Origin: Chitinasiproducens palmae
Lineage (GTDB): Bacteria > Pseudomonadota > Gammaproteobacteria > Burkholderiales > Burkholderiaceae
Assembly: GCF_900095735.1 (NCBI RefSeq)
Contig: NZ_FNLO01000013.1
Location: forward strand, 124,001 to 188,000
Reading direction: 5' to 3'
Length of the DNA stretch: 64,000 bases
Shown: positions 26,010 to 34,952 of the stretch, one piece after another
How the letters are laid out: each line of letters begins with the position of its first letter
How positions within the stretch are numbered: position 1 is the stretch's first letter
Translations under genes and position numbers: made by a program
Notes under the pieces: model-generated
The model's input: only the letters and a program-made list of their open reading frames with translations
The model's database searches: none
Told to the model about the DNA's origin: nothing

Positions 26010-26948
26010 ATGACCAGGTATTGGTGGGTTAATCATAATCAGACCTTTGAACACGAACGTGCAGAAGGCTATCTATGGTCTCCTAAGCGCGAAGCGAACG
26101 GAGCGCGGAGTCAGTTCTACGAGAACATGCGCATCGCACGCACCGGCGACGGGGTGGTTTCATATGCAGGTAAGCGCATCAAGGCGGTCGGTCGCGTCGC
26201 AAGCGAAGCAACAACAGCTCGAAAGCCGATCGTCTTCGGTTCAGTCGGGGAAAACTGGGCAGCCAATGGTTGGCTACTTCCAGTTAGTTGGAGCTCTGTT
26301 ATCCATGAGCCAACGCCGGCACACTATCTTGACCATATCGCACCACTTCTCCCCGCGAAGTATTCGCCGATAAATCCAAAGACCGGTTTCGGCAATCAAA
26401 AGGCCTACCTCGCGGAGATAACCGAGGCCTTGTACCAGAAAGTTCTTCAACTCACCAATGGTCCAATGACCAAAGCGGACCCAGCTTGCGACGCGGAAAC
26501 AGTCGTCTTGCTCGCTGAGGATGCTGAGGTTCAGCGGCTTTATAAGGACTTGGAGCTATCTGACACAGAAAGGGTAAACGTCATCGCCGCGCGTTGGGGA
26601 CAAGGTAAGTTCAGAACTGCGTTGCTGGCACGTGACGGTATGTGCGCCATCACAGGGGTAGCAGAGCCACGACTGCTCCGTGCCAGCCATATCAAGCCCT
26701 GGCGCCTCTGTGAAACAGCAACTGAGCGCCTTGACGCAGCAAACGGTCTACTGCTCACCCCCACATTTGATCATTTGTTTGACAAGGGACTGCTAACATT
26801 TGAACCAGGTGGGAGAACCGTTCTATCCAGCACTCTGTCCGTCACAGACGTCGACCGACTTGCACTGTCAGGAGCCAGGGCCATGTATCCATTGTTCCAT
26901 CATGACCGGTACTTGGCCTTTCACCGAAGCGAGATATTCGTTCCCTGA
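26010..26948 (+). CDS. EVE/PUA-like domain plus HNH endonuclease
   Basis: This 312-aa protein starts with a PUA/EVE-like domain. The markers are RYWWVNHNQTF, EGYLWSPKR, a GARSQFYENM helix, then TGDGVVSYAGKRIKAVG. It ends in an HNH_2 nuclease with CAITG near 212, SHIKPW near 226 and NGLLLTPTFDHLFDKG near 246-261. EVE-HNH fusions are known or suspected modification-dependent (type IV) restriction enzymes. Linkage to two methyltransferases instead suggests that it is the nuclease of this cluster or acts on a different modification. It converges on the next gene with a 27-bp gap. Confidence 0.78.
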   Translation: MTRYWWVNHNQTFEHERAEGYLWSPKREANGARSQFYENMRIARTGDGVVSYAGKRIKAVGRVASEATTARKPIVFGSVGENWAANGWLLPVSWSSVIHEPTPAHYLDHIAPLLPAKYSPINPKTGFGNQKAYLAEITEALYQKVLQLTNGPMTKADPACDAETVVLLAEDAEVQRLYKDLELSDTERVNVIAARWGQGKFRTALLARDGMCAITGVAEPRLLRASHIKPWRLCETATERLDAANGLLLTPTFDHLFDKGLLTFEPGGRTVLSSTLSVTDVDRLALSGARAMYPLFHHDRYLAFHRSEIFVP

Positions 26949-26975
26949 CAGATCAGAGCGAGGCCCACTGTCGAG

Positions 26976-28637
26976 CTAACCCGCTCGCCGCGAGTACCAC
27001 TGCAGCGCCTCCTCCGAAGCAGCCATGATGACCAGGCGGCCAGTCGCCCTCGTGCACGCGACGTACAGATCATCGGGGCTAAGTGCTGGAATCCGCCCAG
27101 GGACCTCGGCATGCAGCAGGACTACGTTCTTTCCCTCAAGCCCTTTGAACGACCTGATGGTGGAGAAGTAAACGAAGCCAGGTTTTCCGAGCAAGGCGAC
27201 GTCTTCGGTCACCTCGAGGCTATGGCCACGCCTGGTCAACGCCAGGCAGGAGTTCTCCAGCTTGAACGGCGACAGGAAGATCGCCCCACCCTCAGGGGCC
27301 AGCTCATGCGCAACGGTCCACGCAGCGGCTGCAGCTGTTGCGCCCCACCCCTTCTTTACAAGCGGGGCCGCACCCAATGGAACGCCCGGCATATGAACGA
27401 CAGAAAGTTCGCAGCAGCCATTGGTTGCAGCGTTCACAAGCTGGGTGTTGCGGCAATTGTGGTAGAGCCTAAATGTAACCTCAGCACCGATCGGATCCTG
27501 CTTGGCCGACTTGTACACGTTCTGTTCCCAGTCAGCGAAAAATAGCCATTGGCCTGCCGGAGTGAGCATGTCGAGCAATGCAAGCAAGCGGAGTTCTCCG
27601 AAGTCTTGGCCCTCGTCCACGATGATCGCTTCGTACTTGGACTGCAGCGGTAGTTCTGCCGCCACGTCCTGGACGAGTGAAGGAAGTTCTTCCGTGAAGA
27701 AATTTTCACCGATTCTGCGTCCGTCAGGTACTCCGGCAAGCTGATAGAAATGCCGGTCGACGGAAGTAATAGCCGCCGACATCTCCGGGTTAGCCAACCT
27801 CAGGTGCTCGGCCAGGGCTTTGTTGAAGCAAACGTACATGGCCCGCTTTCCCTCTTCGAGCAGCGAATCCAGCTTCCAAAGCGCGAGCAAAGTCTTGCCC
27901 GATCCTGCCGGACCAACGATAGCGACCCGAGGCAGCTCGAACGCTCCTCGCAGGGCTGCAAACTGTTGCCTCGTCAGCTCATCGAGATCGACCGCATCCT
28001 CGTCGGCATCAAGGGGCGCGTCGCGCGGCGCAATGCGGAACGATGCATTCGAAAGGATCGTGGCTACTCTACCCGCCATATCCGCCGTAAACTCGCTACC
28101 CTGCGCCTGCTGGAAACGCGCCTCAAGGGCGCCCCGTATCCTGCGTTCCAAGCGGTGCATGTCTTGCGAGGGCACTATCGTGCTGGGGTCGTAGAGCGCC
28201 AAAGGCCCCTCAACCCGGCCGTTCGGATATGCAACGAGGAAAGCAAACGCGCCAGGAAACCGTTGCCGGGGCAAGCGGTCGCAAACAGCCTTGGTCAGCG
28301 TATGCATGTTCCTGCAAGCCTGCTCGGGTGGAGGCTCATCGATTGCAACTTCAGCCCTGATACGCCCCGTACGCCGATCGGTTTCTTGCCGGTACCAGAT
28401 TCCGTCGTCGCCTACCCGGACCGAGCGGGAGCCCTTCACTTCAAGCACGGCCATTCCAAGTCCAGGGGCCAGCACGACGAAGTCGCACTGCCCGTCCCGC
28501 ACTAGGCCTTGCTCGTTCTGCAATGCCCAAGCGACATTGCACACCACTATCCAGTCCTGGGGCAGTTGGTCCGCCAGCAGCCGGCGCACCTCCCGCTCCC
28601 AACGGTCAATACTGTTCTGTCCAAGGACGTTCGGCAT
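26976..28637 (-). CDS. NERD-domain UvrD-like superfamily 1 helicase
   Basis: This 553-aa protein has an N-terminal NERD nuclease-related domain in which Asp52, Glu66 and Lys68 (in EVK) form the PD-(D/E)XK-like site. A superfamily 1 helicase follows with Walker A GPAGSGKT at 242-249, DEGQDF at 341-346 and a VACTRAT motif VI near the C-terminus. The ATG lies one base after the DruE stop, so expression is coupled to that gene. It may be an added component of the Druantia-like system. Similar NERD-helicases also occur alone near other defence genes. Confidence 0.8.
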   Translation of the reverse strand: MPNVLGQNSIDRWEREVRRLLADQLPQDWIVVCNVAWALQNEQGLVRDGQCDFVVLAPGLGMAVLEVKGSRSVRVGDDGIWYRQETDRRTGRIRAEVAIDEPPPEQACRNMHTLTKAVCDRLPRQRFPGAFAFLVAYPNGRVEGPLALYDPSTIVPSQDMHRLERRIRGALEARFQQAQGSEFTADMAGRVATILSNASFRIAPRDAPLDADEDAVDLDELTRQQFAALRGAFELPRVAIVGPAGSGKTLLALWKLDSLLEEGKRAMYVCFNKALAEHLRLANPEMSAAITSVDRHFYQLAGVPDGRRIGENFFTEELPSLVQDVAAELPLQSKYEAIIVDEGQDFGELRLLALLDMLTPAGQWLFFADWEQNVYKSAKQDPIGAEVTFRLYHNCRNTQLVNAATNGCCELSVVHMPGVPLGAAPLVKKGWGATAAAAAWTVAHELAPEGGAIFLSPFKLENSCLALTRRGHSLEVTEDVALLGKPGFVYFSTIRSFKGLEGKNVVLLHAEVPGRIPALSPDDLYVACTRATGRLVIMAASEEALQWYSRRAG

Positions 28638-28638
28638 G

Positions 28639-31600
28639 TCAGGAGCTCCCAGCGCCAGAGCGGAATGCGATCAGTGGGAGGGAGGGGCAAGATCGACGGT
28701 CGAGGTAAGCAGCCCCAATCACTTTGACCCGCAATCCAGCTCCTGCGAAGTTAGAAATGTTCACCTTGGCCGGCTGGCCGTTGACGTCCGCGAGCCACAC
28801 TCCTGGCTGAGCAGCCCAACCGTCACCACCGGCTACTTTTGTCCAAATCCACCCCTCGTGAGCCAAGACGCCGCCTTCTTGCAATCCGACCAGCTCCTGC
28901 ATCCAGGATTCCTTTGGTATCAGTGGCTTCCCGCCGCTCGCATTAAAACCAACCGTACTGATATCTGTTTTTGGGAAGAGATCCAGGTTGCCGCGTACCC
29001 ATGCCATCCGGCGCGATAAGTTGAATGAATCGACCAAGTAGATCGCAGTTGCGCCGATGTTTCGGGCCCATTCAGTTAGATCCTGATTGATTGGTCCTGA
29101 GCCACTCACAGAAGCGGCCCAAAGCGGATGACTGACCAGATAAAGGGCCATTGATTCCTGACCAGCGATTCTCCCCTGCCCTAACCAACCGTGTGCGCCC
29201 ATGGGACCACGCTGTCGGGACGGGGTCGCCTTCTCATAGGCCGCGCAATAGATGTCTGCCAGTTCCGATGCCACCGCTTCCCAACTGCGCAAGCCTACGC
29301 CCCATTCCTCGAAGAACTTGTCCTGCCCAGGCCGGAAGGCAGAGTCATGCATGACGCGCAGCAGCTCAAGTCCCAGCCGCCAATCGATCAGCCCATGAAG
29401 CTGCCGGTTCCGGAAACCGCGCAACAGCAGGTCCGGCGAGCGCCACACCTGTCCACTCTGCGTTGCCCGCCTGCACTCTTCCCGGACCATTGAGCCGAGT
29501 CGTGCATACTTGCCGGAACCTTCTATGCAGCCGGCCAGCAGGGCAGCCCAGTTGCGGCTGGCCCAGTCGACGAGTCCCGCGCCATTGGGGTGATCGTCTG
29601 CAAGGTACAGCTCGGCGCCAGACACGTTGCTGTCCTCCAGATACCTGTGGACTGACGCAATCTCGATATCAAGCGAATCGACGTCAAGTTCTAATGCGAT
29701 CGCGCGCTGCAAGATGGTCGCGGCGGAATACCAAGCCGCCCGCCTCGCACACAACTCTTTAGCGTCGTCAAAGAAAGTTAAGCCACTGCCATCGAGAAGT
29801 CTGACGCTCAAGACGTCCGTCGTCTTCGGAGACGCAATGCTTGCGAAGATCTCTGCCTCGTCGGACGATGCCTTCCAGATCTCGCCGTTCAACCATTGTT
29901 GCCCCCTCTGCTGGCGAAGTGATAGAGTCCGGTTGAAACCGAACGGTTTCCCACCCGGAGCCTGGGCTATCCGGTAGACCTGCCCTTGATGATCCAAGGC
30001 CAGGAAGGCCCGCCCCAGCTGTCGCTGCGCCATAGCGGGCAACGAAGGCGATGCAACAAAAGACCTTGGTCCGCCATTGCGTGTCGATTCCGTCGAAATC
30101 ACTGGCTTCTCGATATTCAGGTCAGTCAAGAAGCCATTAGGAACAACCGCCAAGGACAGGTCGGCAACAGCACCGCACCGAGGGCAAGGTTGGGAAGGCG
30201 GATTCCTGATCCAGGACTCGTCCCATCCATCAATAGCCTGCGTGGGTCGCAACGTTCGGGGATCAGCACGGTATATGGTGAAGTTCCTGCAGCTCTGGCA
30301 GAAAAGCTGCCAAGTCGCACTCCCGATTGGCCGGTCAATGGTTTCCCACTTGTAGCTGCGGTCATGGGAAATCGATCCCACGAGGCCTATCGGCGAAAGC
30401 AGCCGCTTGTCCCAGACACGTTCCGAGCCTGGCGCAAAGTCAGTGATGGCATGGCCCAGTGTTCGGTCAAGCACCTTCGGCTCCCTCGATTGGCCCGATG
30501 GCTCGGGAGGAAGGTGGAAGTACAGGTTGCGCACGGACGTAGGCATCCCATACATCGGCAGCACACCCGCTTCAGCAAGAGCCGTAGCAAGTCCTTGGCT
30601 TGGGTCAGACGCAGTGCTTGCAACTTCCTCGAGACGCGCCGGCAGACTCTGGACGTCGATGGCAAGCGTTTTGGGGTCGATTTCCGTACCTCTTGTGACC
30701 ACTTCGGCTATACCGTCAATCTCTGCGCTCTTGTCCAGGAACCATTGCTCGACAGATGACTTGCGTGGACCGAAATACTCCTCGACGAGCCCCATCTCGC
30801 CATGCGTATCCACCGGCCTGCCTGAGTCGTGCCACATACAGCCGGCAGACCGGAATGCCCGCCGCAGAACCTCTTTGGCAACCAGGCGTTCAGCGAGTAG
30901 CCGCTGGTCCTCAGTTGCCGACACCGTTGGCTGCGGAGGAATACCGCCTGTCATCTCATCAGGATGGTCGAAGTGGATTCGGTCGTGTGTCTGGCCGCGA
31001 CAGTAGGTCAAGACTACCGAAAACGCCTGCCCCTTACGGCCGGCCCGGCCTGCGCGCTGCTGGTAGTTGAAGCGCTCGGGAGGCATGTTGGCTTGGAACA
31101 CAGATTGAAGCGCACCGATGTCTACGCCGACCTCCATCGTTGTTGTGACAGACAGCAGGTCGATCGTGTCTACCTTGGGCACTACGTCCCGTCGCACCAC
31201 ATCCTCGAGACATTCATCTGGGAAGAAAACGTCGCGAAAATGCCGTTGGCGCTGAGCCTGGTCGTTTGTCTGCCCCGTAAGCTCTTCAGCGTGGATACGG
31301 AATCCCGATCCCGCATCGGCCGCAAGGTATGCGTAGTAGTGGTCTTGCTCAATCTCTGCCGCTGAGCGCAGGCCATTCGGAGCCAAAGGCAAGTGCCCCG
31401 TACAACGGGAGCAGATGCCACCCGATGGCTGCCAGTGGACCTGCCCGCAACGCTCGCACACCCACGGCCGGGAATAGCGCGCGGCGACTTTTACCCAAAG
31501 GGAAGAAAGCTCTACAACCCCCCAAGCGTCTGCGGTTCCGTGCCCAACCCGGGCTAAAGCACCACGCACGTTGTCCCGAAGGCTTTCCCAGCCGATACCG

Positions 31601-34600
31601 AGCAGGCTGGCACAAGCATGTATATAGTTTCCAATCCGCGTCTTGTCGGCGCCCTCTCTGCGATCCCGCCGTGGCTGATCCCGGGACCACGCCTCCGGCG
31701 GCCAATCCCTTTGCGATGGATTCGTGCGCCTCTGTTCGGTAAGGATGCGGATAACGCTCTCGCAGATTCCTCGGAAGACCGTTTCGTCAATGTTCGAGGG
31801 TTGAAGTTTCCCCGCCGACGGCGGCAAGCAAAGATGACCGACGCCCTGCGCTTCGAGGTCATAAAGCAATCGTCCAGAAATAGCACGCCAAGACTGCCGG
31901 CGCAGTGCGTCGCCGAACTGCTCAAGCCTGTCGGCCTTCTCTTGCGGAAACCCAGTCGACGAAAGCCTAGGACCATCTGGAGACTCGAAATCGAAGAACG
32001 ACGTCCAATCCTCCCTCTCACCGACACGCTTTGAATCGATTCCCGGGCCTGCAGGATTGACACCAAGCGCCGCAAAGTACTTCCAAAGCGGAGGAAGCGC
32101 CAGCTTGGCTGGATTGGGCCGAGAAAGAAATTCGTCGAAGCGCACAAACCCCGGCAGCCAGTTCATCAGACGGCCCACGTTCGATGTTGCTTCTTCGCTA
32201 GCGAACTCAGGCTCATCTCGCACGGACCTGGCGTCTCGCCAGAATTCAGCCAGGGCTTGAAACTGGGCTGGTGGCAACGCTCCTTTGCGCTCGCGCAAGA
32301 TGGCTTGCGCTTGGGCCACATCGCCAGCCTCCAAGTAATCGAGAAGCTGCCGCTTGATTGCTTCGACGCCTCCGGTGGCCCTCTCTCGGATCTCGCGGAG
32401 CACGGCGACTCGCAGCAGATGTTCCCATTGTTCGGCCTCGACCCCGTTTGCCAACCGGGCGGCGGACTGCCGGCTGTCAGAAAACGCGACGAGCTTCCGG
32501 CCAGCACCTTCCGGCATAACTCCCATAAGGTGCTTCGTCAGCAACAAGGATGTCTGGGTCAAGCCAGTTGCGAATGACCGGATCGGGGCGGGCCGTCCTC
32601 CCTTGCGGGCTGAATAGTCGATCTTGCACGAGGGGCAGCGCTGCGGCATCGCAGGCAGCAGATCGCCTAATGTTTCCAGTCGGAACCAAAGGCAGGGTAT
32701 GCCATCACCTACAGGTTCCTTGCCCACCTCGACAATGCCTGTCACAGGATCGATAGAAGCACGCTGCCACTCCGCACGCGCGTCGTACACGGGCTTCCGA
32801 TCGTTCTCACGCCGCTCCTCCGATCCTTGTGTCCACTGGAGCTCTGATGCGTCGGAAACACCCTCCCAGTCGCCCGGGAGCAAGTGGACCACGCCCAGTT
32901 TGTCATAGCGCTGTGCGTCGGTCCTAGTCTGGGGCGTTGCCTCCGGCAAGCCTTCAATCGCCGGTGGCATGGGTGCCAATTCGTACCGGTCGACACTTCC
33001 GGGGATCGACGCAGAAGTCTTGTAGCCAGCGAGCAGCTGCGTTCCGCAGCACTCGCAGTACAACACTTCAAGCGCCCGGTTTCCGTCAACGTCCATTAGA
33101 GGTTCGGCAAGCAAACGTCCAACGCGACGGCGCCGGTCTTGGTCAACATGCTTAGCAGTGGCCCATAGTCCATCGATATTCTTGACCATCCAATGGAACC
33201 GTACCCGCGGCAAAGGATGGGCGGGGCAGATCGCCCCCACCGCTGCCAGCTGCGCTGCCTTGCCCGCCGCTAAGAACAGCCCGCGGGCCGCATCGCCAGC
33301 ATCGCTTGCCGCCATGTAGGGAAACAGGCTTTCCAGATGCCGGGAAAGCGATACTGCGCGATGGCGGCCACCTTCCTTGTTCCAAAAAGAGTCTGCAAGA
33401 CGTTTCGCAGGAATAGCACCGCCTACACCGGAAGAAAACTCCCCGGCTAGTAGATCAAGGGACTTGGCACCATCAGCTTGCCTTGCAACGTCCAAGCAAT
33501 CCTGCGCAAACGAAGGCGGAATTTCTACGGGGCCGTCGGGAGCTCCATTCACACTGGCGCCTCCCTCTACGTGGAATCTATCGCGCGCGGCCTCCTGGCC
33601 CATCCCGAAGAACTCGCCCAAAAACTTGTATGTGCTCTCGGCCTCGCCGTCCAACGATGCACTGGAGGCGAGGATTTGAAGCTGGCTACTACCCGGGTCC
33701 AAGCCAAGGCGTTCCAGCAGCAACCGTAGCAAGTACCCGACTTCTGTGCCTGACGCTCCGCGGTAAAGATGGAGTTCGTCGAGGACAAGCTGGAAAACGT
33801 GGTTGTCACGGTCTTCTGCGAGCCACTCACGCGTGGTCTCGAAAACCTCAGCATCGGCGCGGTCCCCTGCTATGACATGGCTAGCTTGGCGCATGAGCAT
33901 GATGGAGAGCATGCTCACGTTCGTAATCAAAAGGTCAGGGGGCGCCGCCTGCATCTCCCAGCGATGGAACATCTCGGCCGCGCTAGGCGACATCCGCGGC
34001 ACAAACGACAGCTGCTCCCTAAGGTCAGCAAGTTGTTGCTTTGCATCGCGGGTGTCGCCACCGGTAGTATCTAAGGACCGAAGGCGGTCTTGGGCAGCCC
34101 GTATCGCCGTCGCCAGCTGTTGATACTGGTCGATGGCCTGCTTCAACGCCGCCTTGAGCTCGTCGTGCTTGGGTTTATTCAGTTCTCGCTGGCCTTGGCC
34201 GTCCAGCCGCCATGGGTGCCCTGGCACAGGGGTCGTGCCGTTATAGCGACCAAACCGAACGCGGTTAGCCCCCCAATGCAGATCAAACGCAGCATGCGCA
34301 TCATCAGAGTCCAATGCGCGGCGCAAGCGGGACATCTGGTCCTCAACCAGAGCGTTCATTGGGTACAGGAGCAAGGCCCTAACGGCGGGCTTCCGCTGCT
34401 CGCTCCGCGCGGGCGCCCTGCCGAAGCTCCACTGCGGAGCGCTCTTCCACTCAGAGGGCAACGCCGCTGGAGAGGCTGCTGCGGCCCAACCTCCGGATGG
34501 CCGCAGCGCTTCCCTCGCGATTGACGCAAATACAGGAAGCAGGAAGGATTCCGTCTTGCCAGAACCCGTTCCTGTCACAACCACGCAATGCTTGCGTTGC

Positions 34601-34938
34601 ATTGCGGCCTGGAGCATCCGTTGCTGGTGCACGTACAGATCCGCGCCAGCAGGCATGAGCCCGGCTCCTGCCAATGCAATGAATCCCTGCCGTGCTGCTT
34701 CGTCCAAGCCGGGCAAGTCCATTCCGTCTAGGGAACTGAGCGCCTTGCCATTTACATAGGACGGCAGTAGCTCAAGGTACGGCTCCTGGAATAGCACCCC
34801 TGGAGTCTTGAGGAGATTTTCGCGATCGTCCTCAAACGATGGCGAATCGGTGCGAAAGGCAGACTGGATGTACCGCTTCAGATGCCCCTTCAGCTGCTCC
34901 CACGAACCGATCGGATCTTCGCCTATGGTTTCTTGCAC
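28639..34938 (-). CDS. druE: DruE-like DUF1998 superfamily 2 helicase (Druantia)
   Basis: This is a very large helicase (2099 aa from the GTG at 34938). It has Walker A GTGSGKT near 123-129, DELH near 387, SSAS near 425, FSDSRQ near 820, a CERC...CSRC zinc-binding cluster near 1161-1179, TTTMEVGVDIG near 1264 and QRAGRAGR near 1294. A DUF1998-type segment (ELYLADDHPNGAGLVDW) lies in the C-terminal part. Length and architecture match DruE of the Druantia anti-phage systems. An ATG at 35016 is possible but reads through the DruH end, and GTG 34938 has a GGGGG site. Upstream DruH with no DruA-D or DruF/G points to type III. Confidence 0.85.
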   Translation of the reverse strand: MQETIGEDPIGSWEQLKGHLKRYIQSAFRTDSPSFEDDRENLLKTPGVLFQEPYLELLPSYVNGKALSSLDGMDLPGLDEAARQGFIALAGAGLMPAGADLYVHQQRMLQAAMQRKHCVVVTGTGSGKTESFLLPVFASIAREALRPSGGWAAAASPAALPSEWKSAPQWSFGRAPARSEQRKPAVRALLLYPMNALVEDQMSRLRRALDSDDAHAAFDLHWGANRVRFGRYNGTTPVPGHPWRLDGQGQRELNKPKHDELKAALKQAIDQYQQLATAIRAAQDRLRSLDTTGGDTRDAKQQLADLREQLSFVPRMSPSAAEMFHRWEMQAAPPDLLITNVSMLSIMLMRQASHVIAGDRADAEVFETTREWLAEDRDNHVFQLVLDELHLYRGASGTEVGYLLRLLLERLGLDPGSSQLQILASSASLDGEAESTYKFLGEFFGMGQEAARDRFHVEGGASVNGAPDGPVEIPPSFAQDCLDVARQADGAKSLDLLAGEFSSGVGGAIPAKRLADSFWNKEGGRHRAVSLSRHLESLFPYMAASDAGDAARGLFLAAGKAAQLAAVGAICPAHPLPRVRFHWMVKNIDGLWATAKHVDQDRRRRVGRLLAEPLMDVDGNRALEVLYCECCGTQLLAGYKTSASIPGSVDRYELAPMPPAIEGLPEATPQTRTDAQRYDKLGVVHLLPGDWEGVSDASELQWTQGSEERRENDRKPVYDARAEWQRASIDPVTGIVEVGKEPVGDGIPCLWFRLETLGDLLPAMPQRCPSCKIDYSARKGGRPAPIRSFATGLTQTSLLLTKHLMGVMPEGAGRKLVAFSDSRQSAARLANGVEAEQWEHLLRVAVLREIRERATGGVEAIKRQLLDYLEAGDVAQAQAILRERKGALPPAQFQALAEFWRDARSVRDEPEFASEEATSNVGRLMNWLPGFVRFDEFLSRPNPAKLALPPLWKYFAALGVNPAGPGIDSKRVGEREDWTSFFDFESPDGPRLSSTGFPQEKADRLEQFGDALRRQSWRAISGRLLYDLEAQGVGHLCLPPSAGKLQPSNIDETVFRGICESVIRILTEQRRTNPSQRDWPPEAWSRDQPRRDRREGADKTRIGNYIHACASLLGIGWESLRDNVRGALARVGHGTADAWGVVELSSLWVKVAARYSRPWVCERCGQVHWQPSGGICSRCTGHLPLAPNGLRSAAEIEQDHYYAYLAADAGSGFRIHAEELTGQTNDQAQRQRHFRDVFFPDECLEDVVRRDVVPKVDTIDLLSVTTTMEVGVDIGALQSVFQANMPPERFNYQQRAGRAGRKGQAFSVVLTYCRGQTHDRIHFDHPDEMTGGIPPQPTVSATEDQRLLAERLVAKEVLRRAFRSAGCMWHDSGRPVDTHGEMGLVEEYFGPRKSSVEQWFLDKSAEIDGIAEVVTRGTEIDPKTLAIDVQSLPARLEEVASTASDPSQGLATALAEAGVLPMYGMPTSVRNLYFHLPPEPSGQSREPKVLDRTLGHAITDFAPGSERVWDKRLLSPIGLVGSISHDRSYKWETIDRPIGSATWQLFCQSCRNFTIYRADPRTLRPTQAIDGWDESWIRNPPSQPCPRCGAVADLSLAVVPNGFLTDLNIEKPVISTESTRNGGPRSFVASPSLPAMAQRQLGRAFLALDHQGQVYRIAQAPGGKPFGFNRTLSLRQQRGQQWLNGEIWKASSDEAEIFASIASPKTTDVLSVRLLDGSGLTFFDDAKELCARRAAWYSAATILQRAIALELDVDSLDIEIASVHRYLEDSNVSGAELYLADDHPNGAGLVDWASRNWAALLAGCIEGSGKYARLGSMVREECRRATQSGQVWRSPDLLLRGFRNRQLHGLIDWRLGLELLRVMHDSAFRPGQDKFFEEWGVGLRSWEAVASELADIYCAAYEKATPSRQRGPMGAHGWLGQGRIAGQESMALYLVSHPLWAASVSGSGPINQDLTEWARNIGATAIYLVDSFNLSRRMAWVRGNLDLFPKTDISTVGFNASGGKPLIPKESWMQELVGLQEGGVLAHEGWIWTKVAGGDGWAAQPGVWLADVNGQPAKVNISNFAGAGLRVKVIGAAYLDRRSCPSLPLIAFRSGAGSS

Positions 34939-34952
34939 TCTTACTGCCCCCT

